Source: Pseudoips prasinana (taxonomy: Eukaryota > Arthropoda > Insecta > Lepidoptera > Nolidae). Taken from it: DNA of 64,000 nucleotides. Positions 11,101-20,400 of the stretch are shown here, piece by piece (position 1 is the stretch's first letter; every line of letters begins with the position of its first letter). The stretch spans positions 5,208,001-5,272,000 of the forward strand of contig OX621259.1 of NCBI GenBank assembly GCA_951640165.1, written 5' to 3'. Made by a program: the position numbers and the translations under genes. The notes below the pieces were generated by a model. That model did no database searches. It saw nothing but the letters and a program-made list of their open reading frames with translations, and was not told the DNA's origin.

Positions 11101-14100
11101 TATAAGTATGGGTTTACAAAAGAAATTTGTTTAGAAGAAGTTAAAACCAGATCTGCTTAGTTTGGGATCAGATGGCCGTATATGAATAAAGTCCCAGGGT
11201 ATTATTATTATATTATATTTTAGTATCTACACTATTTGCAAACTACGTTAATGTGATTGTAATTTGTTTCTCAGAATGGGTTGCTGACTGCTCTTCCGTT
11301 CCTCATGATGTGGTTTGCCAATTTTTTCTTCAGCTGGATATCTGATATGCTTATAGTGAAGAAAATATTCAGTGTCACTACTACTAGGAAATTAGCAAAT
11401 TCTGTTGGTAAGGTTTATTGTTATCGATGTTTATAGTAGGAGAGCTGGCACGCATTTTTGGGTAGGTATTTGAGGCAAGCTGAAAACATGTCCTATAACT
11501 CTTCTGACACACCCCAACTCGGAACTGCAGGCCTGGCAGGCGGGTAGCGGGTCTAAACCAAACTCTAATTTTTATTTCTTTTTTTTTAACCATATAATGT
11601 ATTTGAGGCAAGCTGAAACTTTCATATGTTGTAGTTTAATGTTTATACAATACAAAAAAAAGACAGGCGATTCTGTCGGGTCTTTAGCACTGCCAGACGT
11701 GTGCAAAAATATTTTGCATAAAATCGAAAAAATGTATTTGAGGCAACTTGAAATTTTGACAGAATGCTATTTATGTATTGTATTTATAAACATTAAACTA
11801 CAACATATCAAAATTTCAGCTTGCCTCATTTTTTGGATAAAAAAAAAATAAAAAATTTAGGGGTGGTTTAGACCCGCTACCCGCCAGCCAGGTCTGCAGT
11901 TTCGTGTTGGGGTGTGTCTGAAGAGGTAGGTATAGGACAAGTTTTCAGCTTGCCTCAAATACCTACCCAAAAATGCGTGCCAGCTCTTGGACTATTATGC
12001 TTTGTTGTTAAACGCAAATAGTTTGTGTCCTATCTGACAATTGTGACTGGCCTGTTGGTCTAGTAGTTAATAACGTCACTGCTGACATTGTAGTAGTAGA
12101 TCAATATGCAGTAATAAAAATTCATACTGCCTAGTTAATAAAAGCATTATGAAGGCCAAAATAGAGTTTTAATAAAGACTCTATGAAGGTCACAGTGTCA
12201 AAGTCGACGTAACGTCAGTGCATACACAAGCGGTACAAAAACCAGCCATGCTGCCTACATATTAAAGAAGCTAAGATTGTCACACTTAACTGTTAACTAA
12301 AATGTATGACGTCGTAGTCGGCATTGCGTCCGTACATAAATATGCAATAAGAATCATGAATGTTGCCTAAGTAGTAAACACACTATGAAGGTCAAACTAC
12401 ACAGTTATAATACAGACGCTATAGGTTACAGTGTCCTAGTCGACGTCACGTCAGTGGATGCACAAGCGGTACAAAAACCAACCATGCTGCCTACATATTA
12501 AAGAAGCTGTGAATGTCACACTTAACTGTTAACTAAAATGTATGACGTCGTAGTCGGCAATGCGTCAGTGCATAAATATGCAGTAAGAATCATGAATGTT
12601 GCCGAAGTAATAAAGGCACTATAGAGGTCAAACTACATAGTTATAATAAAGACGCTATGACGCTATGAAGGTCACAGAGTTCTAGTCGACGTCACGTCAG
12701 TGGATACACAAGCGGTACAAAAACCAACCATGCTGCCTACATATTAAAGAAGCTGTGAATGTCACACTTAACTGTTAACTAAAATGTATGACGTCGTAGT
12801 CGGCAATGCGTCAGTGTATAAATATGCAGTAAGAATCATTAATGTTGCCTAAGTAGTAAAGACACTATGAAGGTGAAACTACACAGTTATAATAAAGACG
12901 CTATAGGTTACAGGGTCCTAGTCGACGTGACGTCAGTGGATACACAAGTAGTACGAAAACCAACCATGAAACCAATAAAGAAGTCATCAACGTAAAACTA
13001 TGGTGTTAACTGTTTTGCTAAATGTACTATTAAGAAGTGTTAAAAGATAGCGCCCGCACTAGCGGGCGTTGTCTATCCCCTATCTATCCCCACAAGAGCT
13101 GGCGTATTATTTGATCAAACTGTATTACTCGTCTTTTTCAGGAAGTGTTCCAGCAGCTATAGGACTTATAGCGCTGGCATATGCCCCTCGCAATGTTCTT
13201 GTCGTAGAAATTATACTAATCACAATCTGTGTTTTTAAAGTATCTACAAATTCTGGATCTTATGTAAGTTTATTTTCTCCTGTTATGTTCTTATTTCAAG
13301 ATATATAATACTAATAGTCGTATAATGTTACTATATTTATCTGTTGTAGATAAATCATATTGATATATCACCAAACTTTGCTGGGACCATGATGAGTTTA
13401 AGCAATTTTACATCAAACATTGGCGCATCAATTGCGCCGATTATCTTTGGCTATATCCTCACCGACGTAGTAAGTACTTTCTAGAAAATACATATTGCAC
13501 TGAAAAATACTGGACAATAGTAGGAACAACACAGATACGCCCAGAATTTATTGAAAAATTCTCGTCATAACCGCCAACGACGTCCAATGCTGGACAACGG
13601 CCTCTTCAAGGATCTCCTCTACTACAGTTCTGTTGCTGGTCTTGCTCTTTCCACATCAGGAGTTTGCAGTGACCCTCACAAGATCATCGATCGATCTTAT
13701 AAGGGACTTGCCCACGCTGCGTCACTAGTTACTTAAGAGAGGTAGGGCATAACGTTTATTCGCTCAAAGAGCAGCCCGACTATGGAAGTACCTCCACCTT
13801 ACATAAGACATTCCTTACTAATAATATTAATAATTTTAATGTAGTGTTTCCGAGTGTGAGTAAGCCAGAGCTAATTGGGGTGGGGGGAAGGGTCAGCAAC
13901 ATTTGTTTGCTGACTTTTGAACGTCGGAAACGCACCTGCGACACCTCTGGTGTTGTGAGTGTCCATGGGCGGCGGTGATCACTTACCATCAGGTGACCCA
14001 CTTGCTCATTTGTCGCCCTTTGATATAAAAAAAAAACTAGTCGACGCCACTCAAAAACCTTACTAAACCTTATTAAAATTTAAAAAAAATCTTGTATATT

Positions 14101-14836
14101 CTATTAAAAGTATTGCGTACAAATTTATAATTAAATAACCTTAGTTTACCTATACATATAATAAAATCGTAGAGAAGTCAAAACTGTACATTGAATATTT
14201 TTTTAAAAGGGTACCTAGACGTGATCTACAATCGATATCGATGCTAAAACTATAGTTTTTAGAATTTTTGTCTGTGTGTCTGTTTGTCTGTATGTATGTC
14301 CGGGCTAAACTCAAAAAGTACTGCATGGATTTACTTAAATTTTGCATGAATATTACTAAAAGGTCGGGTCAACATATAGGCTACATATTATCACGCTATC
14401 ACCTACGGGGGAGGAGCTGTGATAATATAATATAAAATTTAACGCGGGTAAAACCGTGGGGCACAGCTAGTAAGGAATAAAAATGTCATAGTTGTTTTCA
14501 ATAAAACAATTTTATAAAACTTAAAATAAACTACATTTGTGACAATTTTAAACTGTAATTTTTATGCTTTGTTATCAATAGATTGTTAATCTTTTGAATT
14601 TTAAGATGTTAATAATTATGGAAAATGATATTACATTCATATTAACAATATTTTTACAGAGTAATGAATTTTTATGGAGACAAGTATTTTTCGTAACTGC
14701 GGGCTTATACATTGTAAGCAATACTTTCTACGTGATTTTTGGTACATCCGTAAAAGCTGACTGGAATGAACCACGCAAGGATATAAAAGAACATGACGTG
14801 GAACAACAACCAATGATGAAAAAGCCAAAGAAGTAA
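5187..14836 (+). CDS. SLC17-type anion transporter, gene 2 (complete, ten coding exons)
   Basis: Exons: 5187-5235, 6948-7138, 8215-8400, 9049-9187, 9881-10098, 10581-10730, 11275-11407, 13142-13263, 13350-13469, 14660-14836. They sum to 1485 bases and join in frame to 494 residues. All introns are GT-AG. The start ATG at 5187 opens a short hydrophilic N-terminus (MSQKQEDANKDEK). The rest reads as a twelve-span major facilitator protein. Span 1 (about residues 27-52) contains [14 protein letters not shown], followed by a luminal/outer loop with one N-glycosylation sequon (N62-D-T). Exon 3 holds [20 protein letters not shown], a typical MFS/SLC17 span 2 and loop 2-3 motif. Exon 4 holds [17 protein letters not shown], matching the family's H-x-x-WAP..ER region after span 4. 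The C-terminus is charged and cytoplasmic. The resemblance is to sialin and insect 'putative inorganic phosphate cotransporter' proteins; substrate and membrane are not determinable. It sits between two paralogues on the same strand. Confidence 0.9.
5236..6470 (+). other. Gene 2 intron 1, 5' part
   Basis: Non-coding. A family E repeat (starting TTTTTATTCACGTAGACTTT) covers about 5638-5830; other copies are at 30990, 45270 and inverted at 29753. The rest has no recognisable element. Confidence 0.5.
6475..6562 (+). mobile_element. RTE LINE 3'-end fragment
   Basis: Contains GACCGGCAATTGTGGA and GGAGGCCTTTGTCCAGCA, matching the last coding bases of the RTE element at 40590-40660. Confidence 0.7.
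6695..6812. mobile_element. MITE family F, degraded copy
   Basis: Carries the core TTTTCAACTTTATC...AAGGTTCACTTTCAATTGGGG of the palindromic MITE seen intact at 31553-31692, 53948-54082 and 62232-62375, but its right terminus is lost. Confidence 0.65.
7146..7455 (+). repeat. Interspersed repeat family G in gene 2 intron 2
   Basis: Starts TTTTTTATATCAGAGGGCGA, carries CACCTGATGGTAAGTGATCA and GTGCGTTGCCGGCC-like core, and ends GAACGCTGTGCCCTGCCTCTCTTAA. Other copies: 8490-8775, 13733-14032 (-) and 52288-52556. It begins within ten bases of the exon 2 donor. Non-coding; could be a SINE or a Helitron-like non-autonomous element. Confidence 0.7.
7750..8075. repeat. Fold-back repeat with internal duplication
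   Basis: ACGAAAAACAAAAAGAAATA near 7757 is matched in reverse complement near 8043-8065. Inside, a block of about 115 bases (TTCACTTTTTGTTTC...TTGTTATAA) is repeated at 7795 and 7908. 7972-7997 and 8003-8028 are perfect 26-nt inverted arms with a 5-nt loop. Confidence 0.75.
8490..8775 (+). repeat. Interspersed repeat family G in gene 2 intron 3
   Basis: Same body as the 7146 copy, with GTGGTTCTTTTGATGGTCAG in place of the usual CACCTGATGGTAAG, ending CTGTGCCCTACCTCTCTTAA. Confidence 0.65.
9415..9612 (+). pseudogene. LINE 3' fragment in gene 2 intron 4
   Basis: Broken reading YKWLKRYNFYDVRKKF and preceding codons resemble the C-terminus of CR1-like LINE ORF2. Several stops; only a short 3' stub remains. 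Confidence 0.45.
10992..11216 (+). mobile_element. tRNA-derived SINE, family A (Metulj-like), internally deleted
   Basis: The head GACGGGCC.GTTGGCGTGG.. is followed by ATTTGTGTGCATGAACATGT, CTGAGTCTGGGTGTAATTAT, the GATCTGCTTAGTTTGGGATC segment and the tail GGGTATTATTATTA. The B-box portion is missing. The best full copy is 58358-58622. The name Metulj-like is from memory of butterfly SINEs. Confidence 0.75.
11433..11996. mobile_element. 560-bp fold-back (TIR) element in gene 2 intron 7
   Basis: About 110 bases beginning GAGAGCTGGCACGCATTTTT on the left reappear inverted at about 11880-11993, ending AAAAATGCGTGCCAGCTCTT. Nested inside, GCAAGCTGAAACTTTCATAT (about 11607) is again inverted near 11800-11828. 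No transposase. It has the structure of a fold-back MITE. Confidence 0.85.
12090..12985 (+). repeat. Tandem satellite, period about 237 bp, about four copies
   Basis: TATGACGTCGTAGTCGGC recurs at 12305, 12541 and 12786, giving steps of 236 and 245 bases. ACACAAGCGGTACAAAAACCA marks the other half-unit at about 12226, 12462, 12708 and a degraded 12941. The two half-units resemble each other (TAGTCGACGTCACGTCAGTG and TAGTCGGCAATGCGTCAGTG), so the unit is itself an old dimer of about 118 bp. Confidence 0.9.
13556..13738 (-). mobile_element. RTE LINE 3'-end fragment (reverse)
   Basis: ACGTCCAATGCTGGACAACGG...GCCCACGCTGCGTC on the plus strand is the reverse complement of RTE 3'-terminal coding sequence (compare 40540-40660). 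Confidence 0.6.
13733..14032 (-). repeat. Interspersed repeat family G, inverted
   Basis: Reverse complement of the 7146 copy, from TTAAGAGAGGTAGGGCATAA to TTTGATATAAAAAA. It directly abuts the RTE fragment. Confidence 0.7.
14150..14475 (+). repeat. Interspersed repeat family D in gene 2 intron 9
   Basis: Full-length copy with the same motif order as the 3148 copies, ending GTAAAACCGTGGGGCACAGC. Confidence 0.7.
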
Positions 14837-14845
14837 AAACCTTAC

Positions 14846-14851
14846 AATAAA
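14846..14851 (+). terminator. Poly(A) signal candidate, gene 2
   Basis: AATAAA ten bases after the stop codon; further AATAAA-like copies follow at about 14870 and 14888. Confidence 0.5.
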
Positions 14852-14879
14852 AATACACTCATTATTTAGAATAAATATG

Positions 14880-15535
14880 GTTTCTGTATAAATAAAGACG
14901 AATAGAAACATGGTCTATTTGTGTAATTTTCTTTTATAATCCTTTCTTTTTAAGCCGTATAATTCTTTCTTCTATCTCTTACCTAAAAATGTGTAACAAA
15001 TAGAAGATAGATATTAAAAAGATCATAAGTATATTCTCCCAACATATTAGTAAAAAATAAAGTAATTGTTTGCTTGGCACCGACTACAAAACTATCAACA
15101 GGTAGCACATACAAATAATAGTATTTCATTAATATTAAAGGTATTACGTTTGCATAAGACACGTAATAAATTAAATCTTTATTAAGATTTTTCCTTTATA
15201 CTTTTTGATGTCGGTTTTTTAAACGCAGATTTTTTTATTTGATACTTTTTAGTGTCTCGCTATGGGTAGGACTACGAAAGGTGCCGCGCGCGCAAAGCTA
15301 TAGGTCCCAACAAACGAGAACGGAAAAAGAAATGTTCTCCGAAAAAATATTGTTGTTCGAAACGCTTTTTCACGTTCTTGTGCGACGGTGAATGATCGAA
15401 AAGACCGTTTATTAAGTAATAAAAACTACATAAAATGTAGAGAGAACGAGTGTACTGAGCAGAAAGCTCATAGACTAGGTCGTATTGATGATCAAGAAAA
15501 CGAGTCGAGAGAGTTCGAGTTGGACTGCCCCGTGA
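14880..15535. other. Spacer between genes 2 and 3, no feature recognised
   Basis: AT-rich non-coding sequence. A GC-richer stretch near 15270-15570 has a short ORF (15388-15570) but no recognisable protein. Confidence 0.4.
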
Positions 15536-15539
15536 AAGG

Positions 15540-16035
15540 CGGAATGGTTTTTGTAATGTATTTGAGTTGATAGAATGGAAGGTACATTGCGGTTTACGAT
15601 TTATGACTCATTAAAAAAAACTACTTATTAGATCTCGTTCAAACCAGTTTTCGGTGGAAGTTTGCATGGTAATGTACATCATCTATTTGTTTTAGTTTTA
15701 TCATTCTCTTATTTTAGAAGTTACAGCGGGGGGGGGGGGGGGGGATATTTTACGCGTTTGGAAGTGTCTCGTACGCAAAATATACAGTTAAAAAAAAATG
15801 AGACCTATCCATAGATACCCCACATGTATGGTTTGATGATTTTTAGGGTTCCGTAGCCAAATGGCAAAAAACGGAACCCTTATAGATTCGTCTGTCGATC
15901 GATGTCTGTCTGTTGTCCGTCCGTATGTCACAGTCACTTTTTTCCGAAACTATAAGAGCTGTAATGTTAAAACTTGGTAAGTAGATGTATTCGGTGAACC
16001 GCATTAAGATTTTTACACAAAAATACAATTGGTTC
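15540..16035. repeat. Interspersed repeat family H with a 17-G run
   Basis: The left half matches 25690-25900 and 26560-26790. The right half (GGGTTCCGTAGCCAAATGGC onward) is the reverse complement of the end of the 26486-27075 copy. At 15728-15744 the usual 5 to 7 G tract is expanded to 17 G. Confidence 0.7.
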
Positions 16036-16106
16036 CCCATACATAGAACTGAATTTTAAAATTTATATATAATAAAAAGTTCATAAATCTCAGCGTAATC
16101 GGTGTA

Positions 16107-16258
16107 CGTACAGACGCCAGCACATCAAGCTTCCCCAATCTGTCAAATTTCCCCAATTGAAAGTGAACCTTATGATTTTGTGATAAAGTTGAAAATCTAT
16201 AAAATAAATTTGACAGATTGGGATAGCTGAATCTGCTGGCGTCTGTACATAAAAAATG
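16107..16258. mobile_element. MITE family F, near-palindromic copy
   Basis: CAGACGCCAGCACATCAAGC on the left is mirrored by a mutated copy of the same terminus at 16230-16250. The core TTTTCAACTTTATCAC is present in reverse. Confidence 0.75.
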
Positions 16259-16793
16259 CGCTTGTGCTAAAAGGTGCACCTACATGCGCTTCCGAAAACG
16301 AGCTTTTACTCGCGTATTAAACTATTAAACGCTAGTCGTCTGAACCTGTTATTAATGTCCATGCCAAGAAACACTTGAACTTGGCTTAGATTTAAAAACG
16401 TCGGTGCCAAAGACAATTACACCGTCCATATGAACAAAAATTTTCATACAAAAATGTCCATAAAATGAAAACTACTGGGCCAAACTATATAAATTTTTTA
16501 TGGGACCAAATAGCAACTATTCCGCATCAAACTAAAATAGAATCACATAAATCGGATCATAAATCTCGGAGTAATCAGTGTACAAACATTAAAAAAAAAA
16601 CCGGTGACCTTCAGAACCTCCTCCTTTTGAAGTCGGTTAAAAATACTACCTACTTACTTGTTCCCGAAAGGTTGTCATATGTAAATTAATACAATAACTA
16701 CGCCGATGTAGAAGCAATCAGTTTCAATATTTAAACAATGATAAATATGATAAAAACTATTTGCATGTACTTTATTATCAATCAAATATATAC

Positions 16794-17219
16794 AGGTTGG
16801 CCGAGGAATTGACTTTCAAACGCAAAATTTAGATATTTTATGATGAGGAGTATTCGAATATGTTCTACGATTTTGCGTAGTTTGCGAGATAGACTTTTTT
16901 TAATGATTTTTTTCGTAAATTTCACTTCACATCAGTTTTCGATTTTTTATCGTTCTGTTGAACATTTTTGGTTCAGTTTTTTTGTGATAACTAATTAGCA
17001 CAGTTTAACTTACCCTAAAAAATATGATTTATATAATCATTCCAAAACTGACTTTGAATTTATTCGAAAGTTCAAAATTAGGGTTTGAGCTCAGGAGTCA
17101 TAAATTTTCTATCTTTTCTTTTTTAAAATCGTAGAAAATACATGGGGATGATTCGGATACTCCACATCATAAAGTATCTAACTTTTGCGTTTGAACGTCA
17201 AATCCTCCGCCACCCTGTA
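16794..17219. mobile_element. TIR element just upstream of gene 3
   Basis: The left terminus ACAGGTTGGCCGAGGAATTG and about 80 following bases are mirrored by the right terminus ending GAGGATTTGACG-type sequence (plus strand TTGAACGTCAAATCCTCCGC). It ends about 200 bases before gene 3 exon 1. No coding capacity; a MITE. Confidence 0.8.
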
Positions 17220-17415
17220 TATTCTGATAAATATCTTTCCTATACTTGATATGAAACATCTTGTTAATTAAACATTCAGGTAGTTAGTATTACTATAATT
17301 ATATATTTCAGTTATATGTCGTAATCCTAAAAGTAACCCATCTTTAATTACAACAATTAATTACAACTATTATAATTTTATACTTGATTACAAGTTAAGT
17401 TTGAGTGACACAATT

Positions 17416-17464
17416 ATGGGAGGTGCACAAAACGACAAAAGAAGAAATGAAATCAACAACAAAG
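17416..17464 (+). CDS. Predicted first coding exon of gene 3
   Basis: ATG GGA GGT ... AAA G then GTAAAT. It is 16 codons plus one base, identical in length and end phase to gene 2 exon 1, and joins in frame to the exon at 31882 (codon split G/TT, valine). The encoded peptide is charged and non-membrane, as expected for the cytoplasmic N-terminus. It lies 14.4 kb upstream of exon 2 with a 5-kb antisense LINE between, so transcript evidence would be needed to exclude another start exon. Confidence 0.68.
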
Positions 17465-20400
17465 GTAAATTTAAACTTAAGATAATGAATAATTTTCTGT
17501 AGTGCCATTATCGTTAGAGGAGCCACAAGTGCGTTGCCGGCCTTTAAGAAAAGAATAGGCTCGCTTCTTGAAGGTTGCCATGACGTACCGGAAAGACCTC
17601 CGCAGTTAATTGATTCCACAGAGCGGTAGTGCGCGGCAAAAAATTTCTTGTGAAATGCACAGTGATAGATGACCATTCATTCAGGTGATAAGGATGAAAT
17701 TTCCACTTTTGGCTAGAGAGTCTGTGGCGGAATGTGGCGGCAGGTAAACTCGAACAATTCCTTTGAACACTCCCCGTGATAGATGCGGTAGAGGACACAG
17801 AGACGCCACGTCTCACAGCAGGGTAAGAGGATTAAGCCAATTAGTGGGACTCCCGTCGTCAACGACCATTCGAGCTGCACGACGTTGTACACGATCAAAA
17901 AGAAAAATCTGCTATACCAGAGGTCATGGTTTTGATCCCCATCGCCACGATGTAGTAGAATGAGACGTAGACAGAATGTAATCTTTAAAAAACAACTAAC
18001 CACTAACCTAGATGCTAACATGAAATGTGTGAACATAATTTGTATACATGCATAGTGTTCACATACACTATACATACACATATTTATGTAATGTTTGTGC
18101 AACCTTATGCTAAGGCTTAGGTAAGCGCGCAGCTATTTCACTGGCACGATTATATATTTTACATGCTAGATAACAATTTAATGCACTTTCTGTAAATATA
18201 CTTCCATCATTACGTTAGATTAATACTACAAAATATTCACAACAATTTTCATATAAATGAAAGCATATCTTTAATAACCGATACGTATTCTTTGAATATG
18301 TTAATATTCTCCTTCTTCTTCTTAGCGTTTCGATAAAAAAACTCACTGCATTTTTGTGGCCCAGAACTTGGTCACTCTGATCGCCCTCCTTTTATGCCAC
18401 AATAAGGGCAATCAATATAATAAGATCTACCATGAACATGTGGCAAGCTGTTAGATGGGCCATGGATTGGACTGATGCTCCACAAATATAGTCCATTTTG
18501 AGGTTGCTCAACAGTCCACACCTAGACATGTTTTATTTGCTTTGGACCACCTGAGTCCGGAGTCTGTTGAGAGACTGATATAATTTTTTTATTATATCAG
18601 CTGAAAGACGTTTATATATAACCTTAACTATATAAATTAATAATAATAATAATAACTTTATTTCCAGAAAGTACAATTTCACTTAAGACTAAATCCATAC
18701 ATTTGGTTATTTCTAATCTGTAAAAATTGTACACTACGCAGGTTGTGATCCTCTGACACCCAAGCTAAGATTAAACTTGTGTTATGGGTGCCAGGGCTCT
18801 CTCATAATCCAATTTCCTAATGAATACAATTATTATTAATTGAGTGTCTGCGAATTTAGGAATAATCAATTAGTTATGAGTGTATTTAGAAGAAGTGAAA
18901 TTAATATTAATAAATTAATTAATACGAGATTTTTACATATAAACTAATTAAGATTACAATAAAGCCTCTATGCTTAAAAGTGTGTATGTAAGGGTGTGTA
19001 AGGGGGTGTGTGAGAGGGTGTGTACATGTGTGTATGTATGAGGGTGAGAGGGTGTGTTTGAATGTGTGTGAGGTGGTGAACTGTGACTGGATATATTAAC
19101 TTAAAGAGTTTGAGAAGAAATTTTCTACGTCGTCATATGTAAGGGTCATAAGCCAGTCAATCAGATTTCTTTTACAAAGATGGAGATTGGTTCCATATAT
19201 TTTGCAAAATTTGTTTGCTAAATTATATAATTTGCTACCCAAAAAGAGGAAATGTCTTTCCGCCATTTTTGTTTTGCGGCTTTCAACCGTACAAACGTTT
19301 GTATTACGACGTCTTAATGTAAGGAGTGGGTCATAAGACAGATACCTATGTCTGCGCAGTACTGTGTTGAGCACGTAGAGCTTTCTCACGGTCAGAACTT
19401 GGCAGTCTTTGTATAATTGTGTGGTACTGTACCGAAAGTGTTTGAAAGTCATGACCTTAAGAACGGCTCTCTGCGCTCTCTCTAATTGCAGTAAGTTTGA
19501 CTTAGGAGCTCCACCCCAGACCGTTATACCAAAAGACAGCACTGACTGGCAGAGCGAGTAGTAAACCATACGCAGTGTATGAAAATCTGCACTATGACGG
19601 AGATTTCTAAACACCGCGATAAGTTTCCTCACCCTGCCGGCCAGCGCCCTCAACTGGACGTTCCACGAGATGAAGCTATCTATAAAGATACCCAGGTATT
19701 TGACGTTGCTAGACTTTGCCAAGGAGCGGCAGACACAAGTGTCGAAATGACCGTTGCAAGTATGTGCTCTAATCGTAAACTGGTTATCTGGTTGAGAGGA
19801 TAATTTATGTGAAAAAGTCAAATAAGTTGTTTTGTCCACATTAAGTGTTAAAAGGTTGTGAGAAAGCCACGCCAAGACTATGTATAACGCGAATTCTGCA
19901 CGCTCGCGCACTTCTACCCAGTCTGGTCCATGTACAAGAAGAGCCGTATCGTCTGCGTAAGTATATTATATATATTACAGTGAGGTAGGGATAAGCTACA
20001 TAGACCGTTTACATAAATAAGGAACAATGTAGGGCCTAAAATTGAGCCCTGTGGAACTCCGAAGGATATGGGGTGTTCATCACTTATTACAGAACCAATT
20101 TTGGCACATTGTGTCCGTTCTGATAGGTAGCTTTGAAGTAACGCTAACGCCGTACCCCTCACTCCGATTCTTTCCAACTTGGATAATAAGACAGGGACAG
20201 AGACAGTGTCAAACGCCTTAGATAAGTCTAAAAATATGCCCAGGCATTTAGACTTCCTGTCAAGTGTCTTAACGGCGTCATCTATAAGAGCAGCAGCGGC
20301 ATCTTCGCAAGACTTCCCAATACGGAAACCATATTGATTTGGCGATAATATGTTTTGTGCTTCTAGGAAGTTGATGAGACGGTTGTTAATAACTCTTTCT

